Source: Nonomuraea montanisoli (GTDB lineage Bacteria > Actinomycetota > Actinomycetes > Streptosporangiales > Streptosporangiaceae). From it: a DNA stretch of 64,000 bases. Position 1 is the first letter of the stretch. The number at the start of each line of letters is the position of its first letter. The position numbers and the translations under genes are program-made. Under the pieces are notes generated by a model that did not search any database, was not told the DNA's origin, and saw nothing but the letters and a program-made list of their open reading frames with translations. The DNA lies in assembly GCF_013363975.1 (NCBI RefSeq), contig NZ_JABWGN010000006.1, positions 496,001 through 560,000 of the forward strand. Reading direction: 5' to 3'. Shown piece by piece: positions 1-12,146 of this stretch.

Positions 1-1084
1 GCCCGCCGGTCAGCACGGCGACCTTGTGGGTCAGGGCCAGCCGCACCGCCTGGCGCTGCTCGGGGGCCAGCTCGGCGCCGGTCTGCTCGGCCAGCCAGGT
101 CTCGGCGCGTTCCCAGTCGACGTCGGCGAACGCCCTGAGCCGGTCGTGGCCGCCGCGCAGCAGGCTCAGCAGGCCGCCCGCCAGCGACAGCTCGGCCCGG
201 TGGAAGGGCGGCAGGTAGACGGCGGGCACGACGTTGTCGCCGGCCGGGATCTCCTCGCGCACCACGCCCTCGGCGGCGACCAGCTCCTCCAGGCAGGTGG
301 TGACCAGCGCCGCGGGCACGTCCAGGATCTTGACGGCGTCGGCGACCAGGTTGGGGGCGGGCAGGTAGCAGTGGCCGTCGTCGGCGGCCTGCGACAGGGT
401 GTAGCGCAGGCCGGCCTTGACGCGCTCGGGGCTGTCGTGCGGGATGCCGACGGCCTGGGCGATGGTGTCCGCGGTCTTGAAGCCGATGCCCCACACGTCG
501 TCGGCGAGCTGGTACGGGCGGGTGCGCACGACCGTGATGGACTGCTCGCCGTACTCCTTGAAGATGCGCACGGCGATCGAGGTGGACACGCCGACGCCCT
601 GCAGGAAGATCATCACCTCTTTGATGATCTTCTGTTCCTCCCAGGCGGCGGCGATCATCTTGGTCCGCTTGGGGCCGAGGCCCGGCACCTCCACCAGGCG
701 TTCGGGCGTGGTCTCGATGACCTCGAGCGTGTCCGTGCCGAAGTGGTCGACGATCCGCTCGGCCATCTTCGGGCCGATCCCCTTGATCAGGCCCGAGCCG
801 AGGTAGCGGCGGATCCCCTGCACGGTGGCGGGCAGCACGGTGGTGTACGACCACACCTCGAACTGGCGGCCGTAGCGGGGGTGGGAGGTCCAGCGTCCGC
901 TCAGCCGCAGCGACTCCCCCACCTGGGCGCCGAGCAGGGGGCCGACCACGGTCAGCAGGTCCGAGCCGGTGCGCTCGGTGGCCACGCGGGCGATCGTGTA
1001 GCCGGTCTCCTCGTTGGCGTAGGTGATGCGTTCAAGGACGGCGTCCAGCGAAGCAGCGCGTGGAGCATCGGCACCGGCCTGCAC
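1..1084 (-). CDS. recD2: RecD2-type ATP-dependent DNA helicase, N-terminal part (runs off left edge)
   Basis: First 361 codons of a RecD2 helicase, a superfamily 1B 5'-3' DNA helicase that works in DNA repair without RecBC. Visible in order: an N-terminal part with ITYANEETGYTIARV (about residue 20), helix-hairpin-helix stretches such as LIKGIGPKMAERI (about 95), VEVPGLGPKRTKMI (about 130) and DDVWGIGFKTADTIA (about 190), and VAVLTGG at the edge, the beginning of Walker A. The long HhH-bearing N terminus favours RecD2 over the RecBCD subunit. The start is GTG at 1084, preceded by GGGGAT; no in-frame ATG fits. The helicase core lies outside the window, so completeness cannot be judged. Confidence 0.85.
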   Translation of the reverse strand, partial: MQAGADAPRAASLDAVLERITYANEETGYTIARVATERTGSDLLTVVGPLLGAQVGESLRLSGRWTSHPRYGRQFEVWSYTTVLPATVQGIRRYLGSGLIKGIGPKMAERIVDHFGTDTLEVIETTPERLVEVPGLGPKRTKMIAAAWEEQKIIKEVMIFLQGVGVSTSIAVRIFKEYGEQSITVVRTRPYQLADDVWGIGFKTADTIAQAVGIPHDSPERVKAGLRYTLSQAADDGHCYLPAPNLVADAVKILDVPAALVTTCLEELVAAEGVVREEIPAGDNVVPAVYLPPFHRAELSLAGGLLSLLRGGHDRLRAFADVDWERAETWLAEQTGAELAPEQRQAVRLALTHKVAVLTGG

Positions 1085-1170
1085 GCGGCATCCCCTTTCC
1101 CGTCGCCCTTGTCGCAGTCAGCGTAGAGCAGGCCGGGCCTGTCGCGGCTCCGGCCGACGGCGGCCCCGGG

Positions 1171-1602
1171 TCACGACGGAGCCGGGCCGCGCTCCGTCTT
1201 CCGGGCCGCGAAGACGACGAGCAGCCCCGCGAGGGTCCCGACGAAGTACGGGGACGGCACCAGCAGGACACCGCCGAACACGCACCACACCGCCAGGCCC
1301 CAGCCGACCCAGGCGGGCACGGCCACCCCGCGCCCGGCCAGGCGCCAGATCAGGCCCCCCAGGAGGGCCAGGGGTACGGCGAAGCTCCCCAGACCGGCCC
1401 AGAAGGTGACCGTGTTCTGCAGGGACTCCGCCGTCCTGACGGCGGAGCCGGAGAGGTCGAGCGGGACGGCCGCCCACATCCCCCGATCCGCCCAGCCGCT
1501 GACGTGCCGCCAGTCGATCGTCGTCAGGATGACCAGGTGCCCGACGCCCAGCGCGATCATGATCCCGCTCGCCCAGCGCAGCAGCCGCTTCCTGGAGTTC
1601 AT
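1171..1602 (-). CDS. Small four-helix membrane protein (DUF6463-like)
   Basis: A 143-residue integral membrane protein with four hydrophobic segments: about residues 9-27, 66-90, 95-115 and 120-137. The soluble loop after helix 1 has the pattern IDWRHVSGWADRGMW, resembling the DUF6463 family of actinobacterial membrane proteins; no function is known. It is the last gene of a three-gene minus-strand operon. Its ATG overlaps the stop of the DUF2867 gene by one base, which suggests translational coupling. The family call is from the pattern and is moderate; the membrane topology is clear. Confidence 0.65.
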   Translation of the reverse strand: MNSRKRLLRWASGIMIALGVGHLVILTTIDWRHVSGWADRGMWAAVPLDLSGSAVRTAESLQNTVTFWAGLGSFAVPLALLGGLIWRLAGRGVAVPAWVGWGLAVWCVFGGVLLVPSPYFVGTLAGLLVVFAARKTERGPAPS

Positions 1603-2204
1603 CACGACGTCCCTTCTTCGTGGTGGTGGCGCAGGCGCCAGGCTTGCTCCCAGCGCCGGGTCAGGTCCGGGTAGACGATGAGGTGACGGAACGGGGCGAT
1701 CGCGGCCATGTAGAGCCGCCCGAACCGGCCGTTGGGCTTGACGAGCACGGCCATCCGCAGCTCGTGGTCGCCGTCCGCCCCCTGGACCCAGCCGAGGTGC
1801 ATCAGGGTGTGCACGGTCCTGTTCGCCAGCTCGCGCACGGCCTCCGTGTCGAGCTCGTAGACCGCCTTGAGGGGCATGTTCGCGTCGTCCGGGCCGCGGG
1901 GGGCGTCGCGGAGGTCGGCGGGCAGGCGGTCGCGCAGGGAGGAGACCCGCCGGCCGACGCCGGCCGACGGGTGGTCCCAGCCGAACAGCTCGCCGAGCTT
2001 CCACCGGAGGTCGAACAGGAATTTCACCGGCGGGGGCTGGTTCGCGAGCCCGCCGTGCTCGCGCAGCGCCGCGAGCATCGCCGGGAAGTCGCCGGGTCCG
2101 GCCCCGGGGGTGCGGAACGACCACACGTCCTCGACCGCGAAGTCGTCCGTGAACGCGTGGACGCGCCAGGGATGAGCGGTGAACGCGCTGATCGGCAGTC
2201 TCAC
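1602..2204 (-). CDS. DUF2867 domain protein
   Basis: A 200-residue protein matching the DUF2867 pattern: N-terminal LPISAFTAHPWRVHAF, a central FLFDLRWKLGELFGWD and a C-terminal region ending FRHLIVYPDLTRRWEQAW. DUF2867 proteins are soluble and of unknown biochemical role, often found beside oxidoreductases or regulators. The start is GTG at 2204, which overlaps the stop of the upstream fusion gene by GTGA, so the three genes are probably translated in a coupled way. No signal peptide or catalytic motif is seen. The tail contains HHHEEG, a chance His run. Confidence 0.7.
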   Translation of the reverse strand: MRLPISAFTAHPWRVHAFTDDFAVEDVWSFRTPGAGPGDFPAMLAALREHGGLANQPPPVKFLFDLRWKLGELFGWDHPSAGVGRRVSSLRDRLPADLRDAPRGPDDANMPLKAVYELDTEAVRELANRTVHTLMHLGWVQGADGDHELRMAVLVKPNGRFGRLYMAAIAPFRHLIVYPDLTRRWEQAWRLRHHHEEGTS

Positions 2205-4132
2205 GAGAGCGCCCTTTCCGCCATCATGGCCATCAGCGCGAGCTGTCCCGGGTCGGGTGTGCCGATGGGGTCGAGCTCGCGGTAGCGGCGGTGGAGGTTG
2301 ACCACGATCCGCTCGGAGTCCAGCCAGCCGGCGTACTCGCCGAGGTCCACGGCCCGGACCGCCTCGGCGAAGGACAGGCCGCGGGCGTGGGCGGCGTCGG
2401 CCTGCTCCACCACGTGGGCCAGGTAGCCGCGCACCGCGCGGATCCCGTCGGGGTCGGTGACCGGGCCGTGGCCGGGGACGATCGTCTCGGCGCCGGTGGC
2501 GAGCATCGCGTCGCAGGCGGCGATCCAGTTGGCGATCGGGCCGCTCCACACGATCGGCGTGCAGCCGACGAACAGCAGGTCGCCCGCGAACAGCACGCCC
2601 GCGTCGGGCACGTGCACGACGGAGTCGGCGCCGGTGTGGGCGGGGCCGAGGTTCATCACGCGCACCTCGCGGCCGCCGACGTCCAGGGTCAGCTCCCCGT
2701 CGTAGGTCAGGTCGGGCAGCCGCAGGCGGATGCCGCCGAAGTCGAAGGCGCCGAAACGCTCGCGGAAGTACGGCGTCACCGGCCCCATGTCCATGACCTG
2801 CGCGGCGGCCAGCATCTCCGGGGGCATCTCGTGCCGCATCTCCGCGCAGGTCGCCTCGGCCGCGACGACCCGGACCCGCTCGTCCAGGAGCTGGTTGCCG
2901 TGCGTGTGGTCGCCGTTGGAGTGGGTGATGACGGCGTGGGTGAGCGGGTGGCGGTCGGTGACCACGCGCATGGCGTCGAGCATCTCGGCCGTCAGCGGCA
3001 GGTCGAACAGGGTGTCCACCAGCAGGGAGGCGCCCTGTCCCGCGACCAGTCCGGCGTTGCTCCAGCCGTACCCGCCGTCGGGCAGCAGCCAGGCCCACAC
3101 GCCCGCGCCGACCTCGTGCAGCCCGCGCGTGTAGGGCAGCTTCGACGGGGCGCGGTTGACGCGCGGGCGCGCCGGCCGCCGGTCGGGGTTGTGCCGGGGC
3201 GCCAGCCGGTACGGCGCGGCGGACGCGCGGACGCTCTGGCGCGTGCCGCCCAGCCCTTCGACGGTCAGCTCCACGACGTCGCCGTCGCGCAGCCAGCCGG
3301 GGAAGGCGGCCGGCTCGGCGAGCGACAGGTGCTCGACGAGGCAGCAGCCGGGCACGGTGCCCGAGCCGAACACGTCGCCGGGCACCAGGTCCACGCCGCG
3401 CGAGGCGTAGGAGACGACCTCGCCGAAGCTCCAGTCCATGGCGTCGGTGCGGCCCGTGCCGACGGTCCTGCCGTTGACGGTGGCCTCCACCCGCAGGGCG
3501 AGCCTGCCGTCGCGGCGATAGGGCTCCAGTTCGTCGGGGGTGACCAGGAACGGGCCGAGCGTGGTCGCGCCGTCCTTGCCCTTGGCCTGGCCGATCGCCA
3601 GCGGCGCCTCGCGCAGCTGCAGGTCGCGCGCCGACCAGTCGTTGTAGACGGTGTAGCCGATGATGTGCCGCTCGGCCTGTTCCGGCGTGAGGTCCCGGCC
3701 GCCCGGTCCGATGACCGCGGCGATCTCCAGTTCGAAGTCGAACCAGGCGCAGCCGGGCGGGATCGTCACGTCGTCGTACGGGCCGACGACCGTCGAGGGG
3801 CAGGCGAAGTAGAAGGCCGGGATCTCGTACCAGGCGTCCTCCAGCGTGCGCGGCCGGCCGGTGGCCTGCCGGCAGTTGCGCATGTGGTCCAGGAAGCACA
3901 GGCAGTCGCGCACCGAGGGCGGGCGCGGGATCGGCGCGCGCAGCCTGGCCTCGGCCAGCGGCACCGCCGGCGCCCGGGACGCCAGGGCCTCCTCCCCCGC
4001 CGCCCGCAGCTCCTGCGCGCCCCGGCCGATGAGCTCGATCAGGCTGACGCCCGGCGCGACGGGATGGATCCGGTCCTCGCCGATCACTCCGGCGCGGTCC
4101 CCGGTGTCCGTCGCGTAGGTCACCCACCGCAT
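2201..4132 (-). CDS. Fumarylacetoacetate hydrolase family domain fused to metallo-beta-lactamase-fold hydrolase
   Basis: A 643-residue two-domain enzyme. Residues about 1-300 are a fumarylacetoacetate hydrolase (FAH) domain: CFLDHMRN, an acidic metal site in FDFELEIAAVIG, YTVYNDWSARDLQ and GSGTVPGCCLVEH. FAH-family enzymes cleave C-C bonds of beta-diketo acids using a divalent metal. Residues about 325-640 are a metallo-beta-lactamase-fold domain with THSNGDHTHGN (variant HxHxDH), GPAHTGADSVVH, FAGDLLFVG and VPGHGPV. The first position of HxHxDH is Ser-Asn rather than His-x-His, so the metal site is unusual. The start is ATG 4132, chosen because AGGAGG sits just upstream; an earlier in-frame start has none. 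It leads a three-gene operon divergent from a TetR gene. The substrate is unknown; degradation of an aromatic or lactone compound is plausible. Confidence 0.85.
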   Translation of the reverse strand: MRWVTYATDTGDRAGVIGEDRIHPVAPGVSLIELIGRGAQELRAAGEEALASRAPAVPLAEARLRAPIPRPPSVRDCLCFLDHMRNCRQATGRPRTLEDAWYEIPAFYFACPSTVVGPYDDVTIPPGCAWFDFELEIAAVIGPGGRDLTPEQAERHIIGYTVYNDWSARDLQLREAPLAIGQAKGKDGATTLGPFLVTPDELEPYRRDGRLALRVEATVNGRTVGTGRTDAMDWSFGEVVSYASRGVDLVPGDVFGSGTVPGCCLVEHLSLAEPAAFPGWLRDGDVVELTVEGLGGTRQSVRASAAPYRLAPRHNPDRRPARPRVNRAPSKLPYTRGLHEVGAGVWAWLLPDGGYGWSNAGLVAGQGASLLVDTLFDLPLTAEMLDAMRVVTDRHPLTHAVITHSNGDHTHGNQLLDERVRVVAAEATCAEMRHEMPPEMLAAAQVMDMGPVTPYFRERFGAFDFGGIRLRLPDLTYDGELTLDVGGREVRVMNLGPAHTGADSVVHVPDAGVLFAGDLLFVGCTPIVWSGPIANWIAACDAMLATGAETIVPGHGPVTDPDGIRAVRGYLAHVVEQADAAHARGLSFAEAVRAVDLGEYAGWLDSERIVVNLHRRYRELDPIGTPDPGQLALMAMMAERALS

Positions 4133-4152
4133 GACAACCTCCTCGCATTCTA

Positions 4153-4164
4153 TGTTGACCAACA
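4153..4164. promoter_or_regulatory. Candidate TetR operator in divergent intergenic region
   Basis: TGTTGACCAACA is a near-perfect inverted repeat (arms TGTTG/CAACA) between the divergent FAH-fusion gene and the tetR gene. On the minus strand TAGAAT follows it and may be the -10 box of the operon. Binding by the neighbouring TetR is inferred from position only. Confidence 0.45.
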
Positions 4165-4222
4165 CAGGCTATAGCGGTCGGCATTCGCACTGCCATCCGG
4201 CATACCTGGTTTGATGGTCGCC

Positions 4223-4795
4223 ATGGCCACGCGACGCATCCAGAGGACCGAGGAGAGCCGCCGGCTGCTGGTGACGGCCGCCGCCGAGCTCTTCGCCGAG
4301 AAGGGCTACCGGCAGACGAGCTTCATCGACATCGCCGACCGGGCCGGCATCAGCCGCGGCTCCATCCCCTGGCACTTCGGCAACAAGCTCGGCCTGCTGG
4401 AGGCGGTGCTCGACGAGCAGGTCCAGGGGGTGCTGACCGGCGTCGCCGCGCCCGCCGGTGAGCGCCCCGGCGATCCGCTCGACCAGGTCATGGGCTTCAT
4501 CCGCCTGCCGGTCACGCGCCTGTTCATCACGCTGCTGGCCGAGGCGGTGGAGGGGGACTCGCCGATCCGCGAGCACTACGCGCGGCTGCACGCGGCACTG
4601 CGGCAGGCGGTACGGGCCCGGATACCGGCCCAGGCGCTTCCCGCGGGGACCACACCGGAGGCGTTCACGGTGCTGCTGGTGGGAGCCGTCATCGGCGTCC
4701 ACGCCCAGTGGCGGGTCGCGCCCGAGGCGGTGGACCTGGACGCCGTCCGGGACGCGATGCGCACCCTGCTGCCGGCGGGCCTCGGCCAGGCGTGA
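4223..4795 (+). CDS. TetR family transcriptional regulator
   Basis: A TetR-type repressor of about 190 residues. The N-terminal helix-turn-helix is clear: RLLVTAAAELFAEKGYRQTS then IADRAGISRGSIPWHFGNK; the C-terminal ligand-binding half is variable as usual. Starts at 4211 (TTG), 4214 (ATG) and 4223 (ATG) are all in frame; 4223 gives the most typical N terminus, but ATACCT just upstream of 4211 would fit a leaderless mRNA beginning near 4214. It is divergent from the FAH/MBL operon with about 90 bases between, so it most likely represses that operon and itself. The inducer is unknown. Confidence 0.9.
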   Translation: MATRRIQRTEESRRLLVTAAAELFAEKGYRQTSFIDIADRAGISRGSIPWHFGNKLGLLEAVLDEQVQGVLTGVAAPAGERPGDPLDQVMGFIRLPVTRLFITLLAEAVEGDSPIREHYARLHAALRQAVRARIPAQALPAGTTPEAFTVLLVGAVIGVHAQWRVAPEAVDLDAVRDAMRTLLPAGLGQA

Positions 4796-4816
4796 CGACG
4801 ACGCGCCCCAGCGCTT

Positions 4817-5683
4817 TCAGGCGTCCCGGTGTCTGTCCCGGATCTCGGGGAGCCGGCGGAAGCCGGCCGATCCGTAGGTCGCGACGGCGCCGGCGTTGGA
4901 GCTCGGGGTGCAGACGATCGCGCTCGACGAGCCCAGCTCACGGAGTGCGGCCGCCGCGGCGACGGTGACGGCCTTGCCGTAGCCGTGACCGCGGTGTTCC
5001 CGGTGCACGCCCATCGGCTCGATCAGCCCGGGCCGCCCCGGGCCGGCCGACCACACCGTCACCGCCGCCACCGCCTCGCCCTGGTCGTCGTAGGCGACCA
5101 GGCACCGGGCGTCGGCGTACGGCGATCCGGCCGCCATCGCGTGCCAGCGCTCGTCCGTGAACGTCGACCCGTCGAACGACGCCCGCTGCACGGCGCTCCG
5201 CACGTGCGCCCGCTCCGGCCCGATCACCTCCACCCGCACGCCCGGGTCCCGCACGGGCTCCGCGAGGTCGCGGCGCAGCGGTGTCCACGGCTCGGCGGCG
5301 TGCCAGCCGTTCTCGGCCAGCAGGTCCTGGACCAGCGCGCTCATGGGCGCTTCGACGTCCGCCTTCCCCTCGCCGAGGACGCCGCGCTCCGGCTGGGTCA
5401 CGTCCTCGACCAGCCGCCGTGCCAGTTCCTCGTCCCGCTGAGCGTCCGGCGCGATCGTGAGCCGCAGGAGCCCGGGGCCGTCCAGCAGCCCGACGGCGAG
5501 GATCCGGCCGTCCCGGCTCCACGTCCGGACCGCCGCGGCCGTCGCCTCCGCGCCGAAGCGCCAGAACCAGCCCACGTCTCCCGGATGGAGCTGCATCGGC
5601 GCCCCCTCGTGCTGCCACTCCCGCAGCACGCCCACGACCTCGCTCAGCCCGTCGACCCGCGGCACCCCGGTCACGATCGCCAT
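4817..5683 (-). CDS. GNAT family N-acetyltransferase
   Basis: A 288-residue acetyltransferase of the GNAT superfamily, which moves an acetyl group from acetyl-CoA to an amine. The C-terminal half carries the acetyl-CoA-binding motif A: IEPMGVHREHRGHGYGKAV, followed by AVATYGSAGFRRL, the usual end of the fold. The N-terminal half (GDVGWFWRFG, LLRLTIAPDAQRDEEL) looks like a degenerate second GNAT fold, as in tandem-GNAT proteins. ATG 5683 is preferred over an upstream GTG at 5707. It ends convergently 22 bases from the TetR gene. The substrate cannot be predicted. Confidence 0.8.
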   Translation of the reverse strand: MAIVTGVPRVDGLSEVVGVLREWQHEGAPMQLHPGDVGWFWRFGAEATAAAVRTWSRDGRILAVGLLDGPGLLRLTIAPDAQRDEELARRLVEDVTQPERGVLGEGKADVEAPMSALVQDLLAENGWHAAEPWTPLRRDLAEPVRDPGVRVEVIGPERAHVRSAVQRASFDGSTFTDERWHAMAAGSPYADARCLVAYDDQGEAVAAVTVWSAGPGRPGLIEPMGVHREHRGHGYGKAVTVAAAAALRELGSSSAIVCTPSSNAGAVATYGSAGFRRLPEIRDRHRDA

Positions 5684-5752
5684 GCCGCCGATCACACACC
5701 ACCGCACCGGCGGCCCGCATCCGCTTTTCGCCGCCGGCGGGCCGCGCGCCGC

Positions 5753-7237
5753 TCAGGTCAACGAGCGGCCGAAACCGGAGTCCTTGCCGGGGGTGCCGAC
5801 CCGTTCGGGGCTGATGAGCAGCGGCCGCGTCGTGCGCACGCCCTCGGGCGAGGCCGCCAGCACGGCGACCACAGGCTCGGTCCGGGTCGTGACCGCGAGG
5901 TCGGCTCTCCCGTCCTTGTCGAAGTCGGACAGCCGCAACGAGGCCCCGAACGCCTGAACGTCCCCCGCGAAGCCCGCGTCACCCGGCCGGAGCACCCGGG
6001 CCCCGGCCTCCGCCAACCCGCCCCGCCCCCCGTAGAGCAGGAAGACCGCGCCGTTCATCTCGAACTTGCCCGACGCGCCGACTGCCACGTCCGCGTACCC
6101 GTCCGCGTTGACGTCGCCGACGGCGAGTTCCGTGCCGAACCCGTCGCCGTCCTCCGAGTCCTCCGGCACGCCGGGAGAGTTCTGGGAGATCAGCACCCTC
6201 TCGGCCGCCGGCCCCGAGGCGGAGCCGCGGTGGAGGAAGATCTGGCCTCCGGGATCGTCCGCGTCGGCGTAGGCGTTGCCCGCGATCACGTCGCCGAAGC
6301 CGTCCCCGTCGACGTCGCCGACCGCCAGCGCCCCCACACCCCACGCGTCGAACGTGGGACCGGCCACGCCCTTCAGCCCGCCGCGCGACCCCCGGTGGAC
6401 GGCTCCGGTGCCCTCGTCGGCCGGGTCGTCGTCGGAGAAGGCGACCACGAGGTCGTCGATCCTGTCGCCGGTGACGTCGCCCGCGGCCAGCGCGTTGATG
6501 GCACTGGACCGGCGGACCAGCCGCGGCCGCGGCGGCTGCCGGCGCATCCCGTCGCTGCCGTAGACGACCCATGCCGCCTCCACCGTCGCCACCGCGAGGT
6601 CCTGGTGGCCGTCCCCGTTGAAGTCGCCCGCCGTCAGCAACTCCCCGAACATCGGGTCCTCGTGCCTGATCAGAACCGCCGACCGGGCGGACAGCCCGTC
6701 CCGGCCCCCGAAGACGATCGTCACGGCGGCGGGCCCGTCGGAGCGTTCGGAACTCGCGCCGACGGCGAGGTCGGCGTAGCCGTCGCCGTCGAAGTCGCCG
6801 CCGGCGGACGACGCGCCGAAGTTCTCCCCCTCGGTGAAGCCCCGCGGCAGGCCGTCCCGGCCGGGCTGGAGCACCGTGCGGCGACGCGGGCCGAGGCCCC
6901 GGGCTCCGCCGTACGAGACGACGACGTATCCGGAGCGCGTGGAGTCCTCCTCGTCCGACTGCTGCCCGGGAGCGCCGATGGCGAGGTCGGCGTAGCCGTC
7001 GCCGTTGTAGTCGCGGGCCTTCGTCGCGTCGCAGCCCGCGCGGCACGCCCCGCGGGCCGCCGGTGTCGTGGACGTCCGCGAGGGGGCCGGCGCGGAGGTG
7101 ACCGGTGCGGAGGCGGCCGGTGCGGAGGCGGCCGGTGCGGAGGCGACCGGCGTCTGACGCCCCGGAGCCTCCGCGGTGCACGCCGCCAGGGACGCCACGA
7201 GGAGCGCGGCCGCGAACCCGCGCACGATCATCAGCAT
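5753..7237 (-). CDS. FG-GAP repeat (seven-bladed beta-propeller) lipoprotein
   Basis: A 494-residue exported protein. The N terminus has a signal peptide ending in the lipobox LAAC (residues about 17-20), then a low-complexity Ala/Ser/Pro linker, then seven repeats each with a calcium-binding D-x-D/N-x-DG pattern: DYNGDGYADLAIG, DFDGDGYADLAVG, DFNGDGHQDLAVA, DVTGDRIDDLVVA, DVDGDGFGDVIAG, DVNADGYADVAVG and DFDKDGRADLAVT. These FG-GAP/VCBS repeats fold as an integrin-like seven-bladed propeller. Such proteins are common on actinomycete surfaces; their partners are mostly unknown. The linker is coded by a tandem DNA repeat. It stands alone with no clear operon. Confidence 0.9.
   Translation of the reverse strand: MLMIVRGFAAALLVASLAACTAEAPGRQTPVASAPAASAPAASAPVTSAPAPSRTSTTPAARGACRAGCDATKARDYNGDGYADLAIGAPGQQSDEEDSTRSGYVVVSYGGARGLGPRRRTVLQPGRDGLPRGFTEGENFGASSAGGDFDGDGYADLAVGASSERSDGPAAVTIVFGGRDGLSARSAVLIRHEDPMFGELLTAGDFNGDGHQDLAVATVEAAWVVYGSDGMRRQPPRPRLVRRSSAINALAAGDVTGDRIDDLVVAFSDDDPADEGTGAVHRGSRGGLKGVAGPTFDAWGVGALAVGDVDGDGFGDVIAGNAYADADDPGGQIFLHRGSASGPAAERVLISQNSPGVPEDSEDGDGFGTELAVGDVNADGYADVAVGASGKFEMNGAVFLLYGGRGGLAEAGARVLRPGDAGFAGDVQAFGASLRLSDFDKDGRADLAVTTRTEPVVAVLAASPEGVRTTRPLLISPERVGTPGKDSGFGRSLT
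7091..7153 (-). repeat. 15-bp tandem repeat coding the lipoprotein linker
   Basis: About four tandem copies of a 15-base unit (on the plus strand GCGGAGGCGGCCGGT with small changes) code for repeated ASAPA/VSAPA in the linker of the FG-GAP lipoprotein. Copy number may vary by slippage without a frameshift. Confidence 0.7.
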
Positions 7238-7276
7238 GACTCGCAGGATAGGTCCCTCGGGCCCGCAGGAAGGCGG

Positions 7277-8635
7277 TCAGCCCAGAACCGGGAAGTTGCT
7301 GCGGAAGACCCCGTGCGGGTCGCGGCGGCGCTTGACGTCGCGCAGCCGCGCCAGCACGTCGCCCGGGAACGCCGCGGCCGCCTTCTCCCCGTGGCCGAGC
7401 AGCGTGTACGGCTTGCGGCCGCTGGTGTGCGGGATCATCGCCCGCGACAGCGCGGCCTGCCGCTCCTGGACGGCGGCGGCGAGCTCGGGGGTGTCGGCGG
7501 CTCCCAGCAGGCTCAGCGCGTACGGCTCGGCCAGGTGCCCGCAGGCGCCGCCGTCCGGGACGGGACGGCTCAGCGCTCCGCCGAGATGCCGCACCTGCAC
7601 GGCGGCCAGCGGGGCGACGGACCCGTCCGCCGCCGCGCCGAGCAGCGCAGCGGCGCAGGCGTCGTCGAGGTCGGTGACGAGCTCCGCGCGCAGCAGCCCG
7701 GCCTTGGGCTCCGTCGGTTCGGCGGCGACGGCGCCCAGCGCGTGCGCCGGCAGGGGGCCGCGGGTGTCGAGGAGCGGAGCCCCGGCCCGGTCGAGCGGGG
7801 CGAGCAGGGCCCGGCCCGCCGCCTCCTCACCGAGGTACGCGGCGTGCACCGCCACCGCCGACAGCCCGCGCAGCGGTCCGGGCAGCTCGGGCAGCGGCGG
7901 GAAGCGCATGAGCGTGAACCACAGGGTGAGCTCCCCGGGAGCCGTCGCCGTGATCTCCCGGAAGGCCGCGAGGACCTGCTCGGCGTGGGCGACCGGCCAG
8001 ACCATGGCTCCGCCGTACAGGTGCGGGGCCGGGACGAGCCCGATCTCCATCGCGGTCACCAGCGCGAAGTCGCCGCCCCCGCCGCGCAGCGCCCAGAACA
8101 GCTCCGGGTCGGACCCGGCGGTGATCCGCGCGCGGGCGCCGCCGGCGTCGACCACCTCGAAGGCGCGCACGCCGTTGGCGGCCATGCCGTACGCGCGGCC
8201 GAACCAGCTGATGCCGCCGCCGAGCGTGTAGCCGGTCACGCTCACCACCGGGGAGCTGCCGGCCAGGCCGGTCAGCCCGTGCTCGGCCGCCGCGGCCAGC
8301 AGCTCACCCCACTGGACGCCCGCTTCGACGCGCGCCACCCGCTGCTCCGGCCGGATCTCCACGCCGCGCATCCGTCCGGTCCGTACGAGGATCTGCCCGT
8401 CCAGCCCGTCGCCGGCGCCGTGACCGCACGGCTGGACGGCCACGCCGAGCCCGGCCAGTTTCGCGTAGCTGACCACCGCCGCCGCGTCGGCCGCGTCCTC
8501 CACCCGCACCACCGCGCTCACCCGCTGCTCGACGGCCCGGTTCCAGGGCAGCCGGGCCGCGTCGAAGCCGTCGTCGCCCGGCACGAGCACCTGCCCGCGC
8601 ACCGCCCGCCGGAGACCTGCCGCGTGAGATGTCAC
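7277..8635 (-). CDS. FAD-binding oxidoreductase, PCMH/berberine-bridge type
   Basis: A 452-residue flavoprotein of the vanillyl-alcohol-oxidase/PCMH superfamily. FAD-binding motifs: VQPCGHGAG (residues about 68-76, with a His in the place where FAD is often covalently attached), ARVEAGVQWGEL, GLAGSSPVVSVTGYTLGGG and FWALRGGGGDF. The C terminus RRRDPHGVFRSNFPV is the usual end of the berberine-bridge-enzyme domain. The start is GTG 8635 behind AGGAGG. There is no signal peptide, so it is probably cytoplasmic. It is divergent from the SARP regulator (166-base gap) and may be its target. The substrate is unknown. Confidence 0.85.
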   Translation of the reverse strand: MTSHAAGLRRAVRGQVLVPGDDGFDAARLPWNRAVEQRVSAVVRVEDAADAAAVVSYAKLAGLGVAVQPCGHGAGDGLDGQILVRTGRMRGVEIRPEQRVARVEAGVQWGELLAAAAEHGLTGLAGSSPVVSVTGYTLGGGISWFGRAYGMAANGVRAFEVVDAGGARARITAGSDPELFWALRGGGGDFALVTAMEIGLVPAPHLYGGAMVWPVAHAEQVLAAFREITATAPGELTLWFTLMRFPPLPELPGPLRGLSAVAVHAAYLGEEAAGRALLAPLDRAGAPLLDTRGPLPAHALGAVAAEPTEPKAGLLRAELVTDLDDACAAALLGAAADGSVAPLAAVQVRHLGGALSRPVPDGGACGHLAEPYALSLLGAADTPELAAAVQERQAALSRAMIPHTSGRKPYTLLGHGEKAAAAFPGDVLARLRDVKRRRDPHGVFRSNFPVLG

Positions 8636-8801
8636 TGTTCCTCCTGTTGTCGTCGCCGCACCACGATGCGGCGCGGCACTTGGGGAGGAGCTGTCCGCGA
8701 CTTGTCGGCGACCTGCCTCATTCCGGACAGACGGCTCGTTTCCTCTCGCGCGAGCGTCGCCTTACGCTGGTGCGCCGGATGAACGCGAGCGATGAGGAGC
8801 C

Positions 8802-12110
<3,309 letters not shown>

Positions 12111-12146
12111 CGCCGCCCGCCCGAAATATCCGCCGGTCCCCCGTGG

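Noticed and set aside
26-1126. Plus-strand frame covering the left edge
   Set aside because: Opposite the RecD2 helicase; His/Gly/Asp-rich antisense composition without homology.
4829-8782. A plus-strand open frame of more than 1,300 codons
   Set aside because: It lies opposite the acetyltransferase, FG-GAP and FAD genes, has no recognisable domain and a composition typical of antisense frames in GC-rich DNA.
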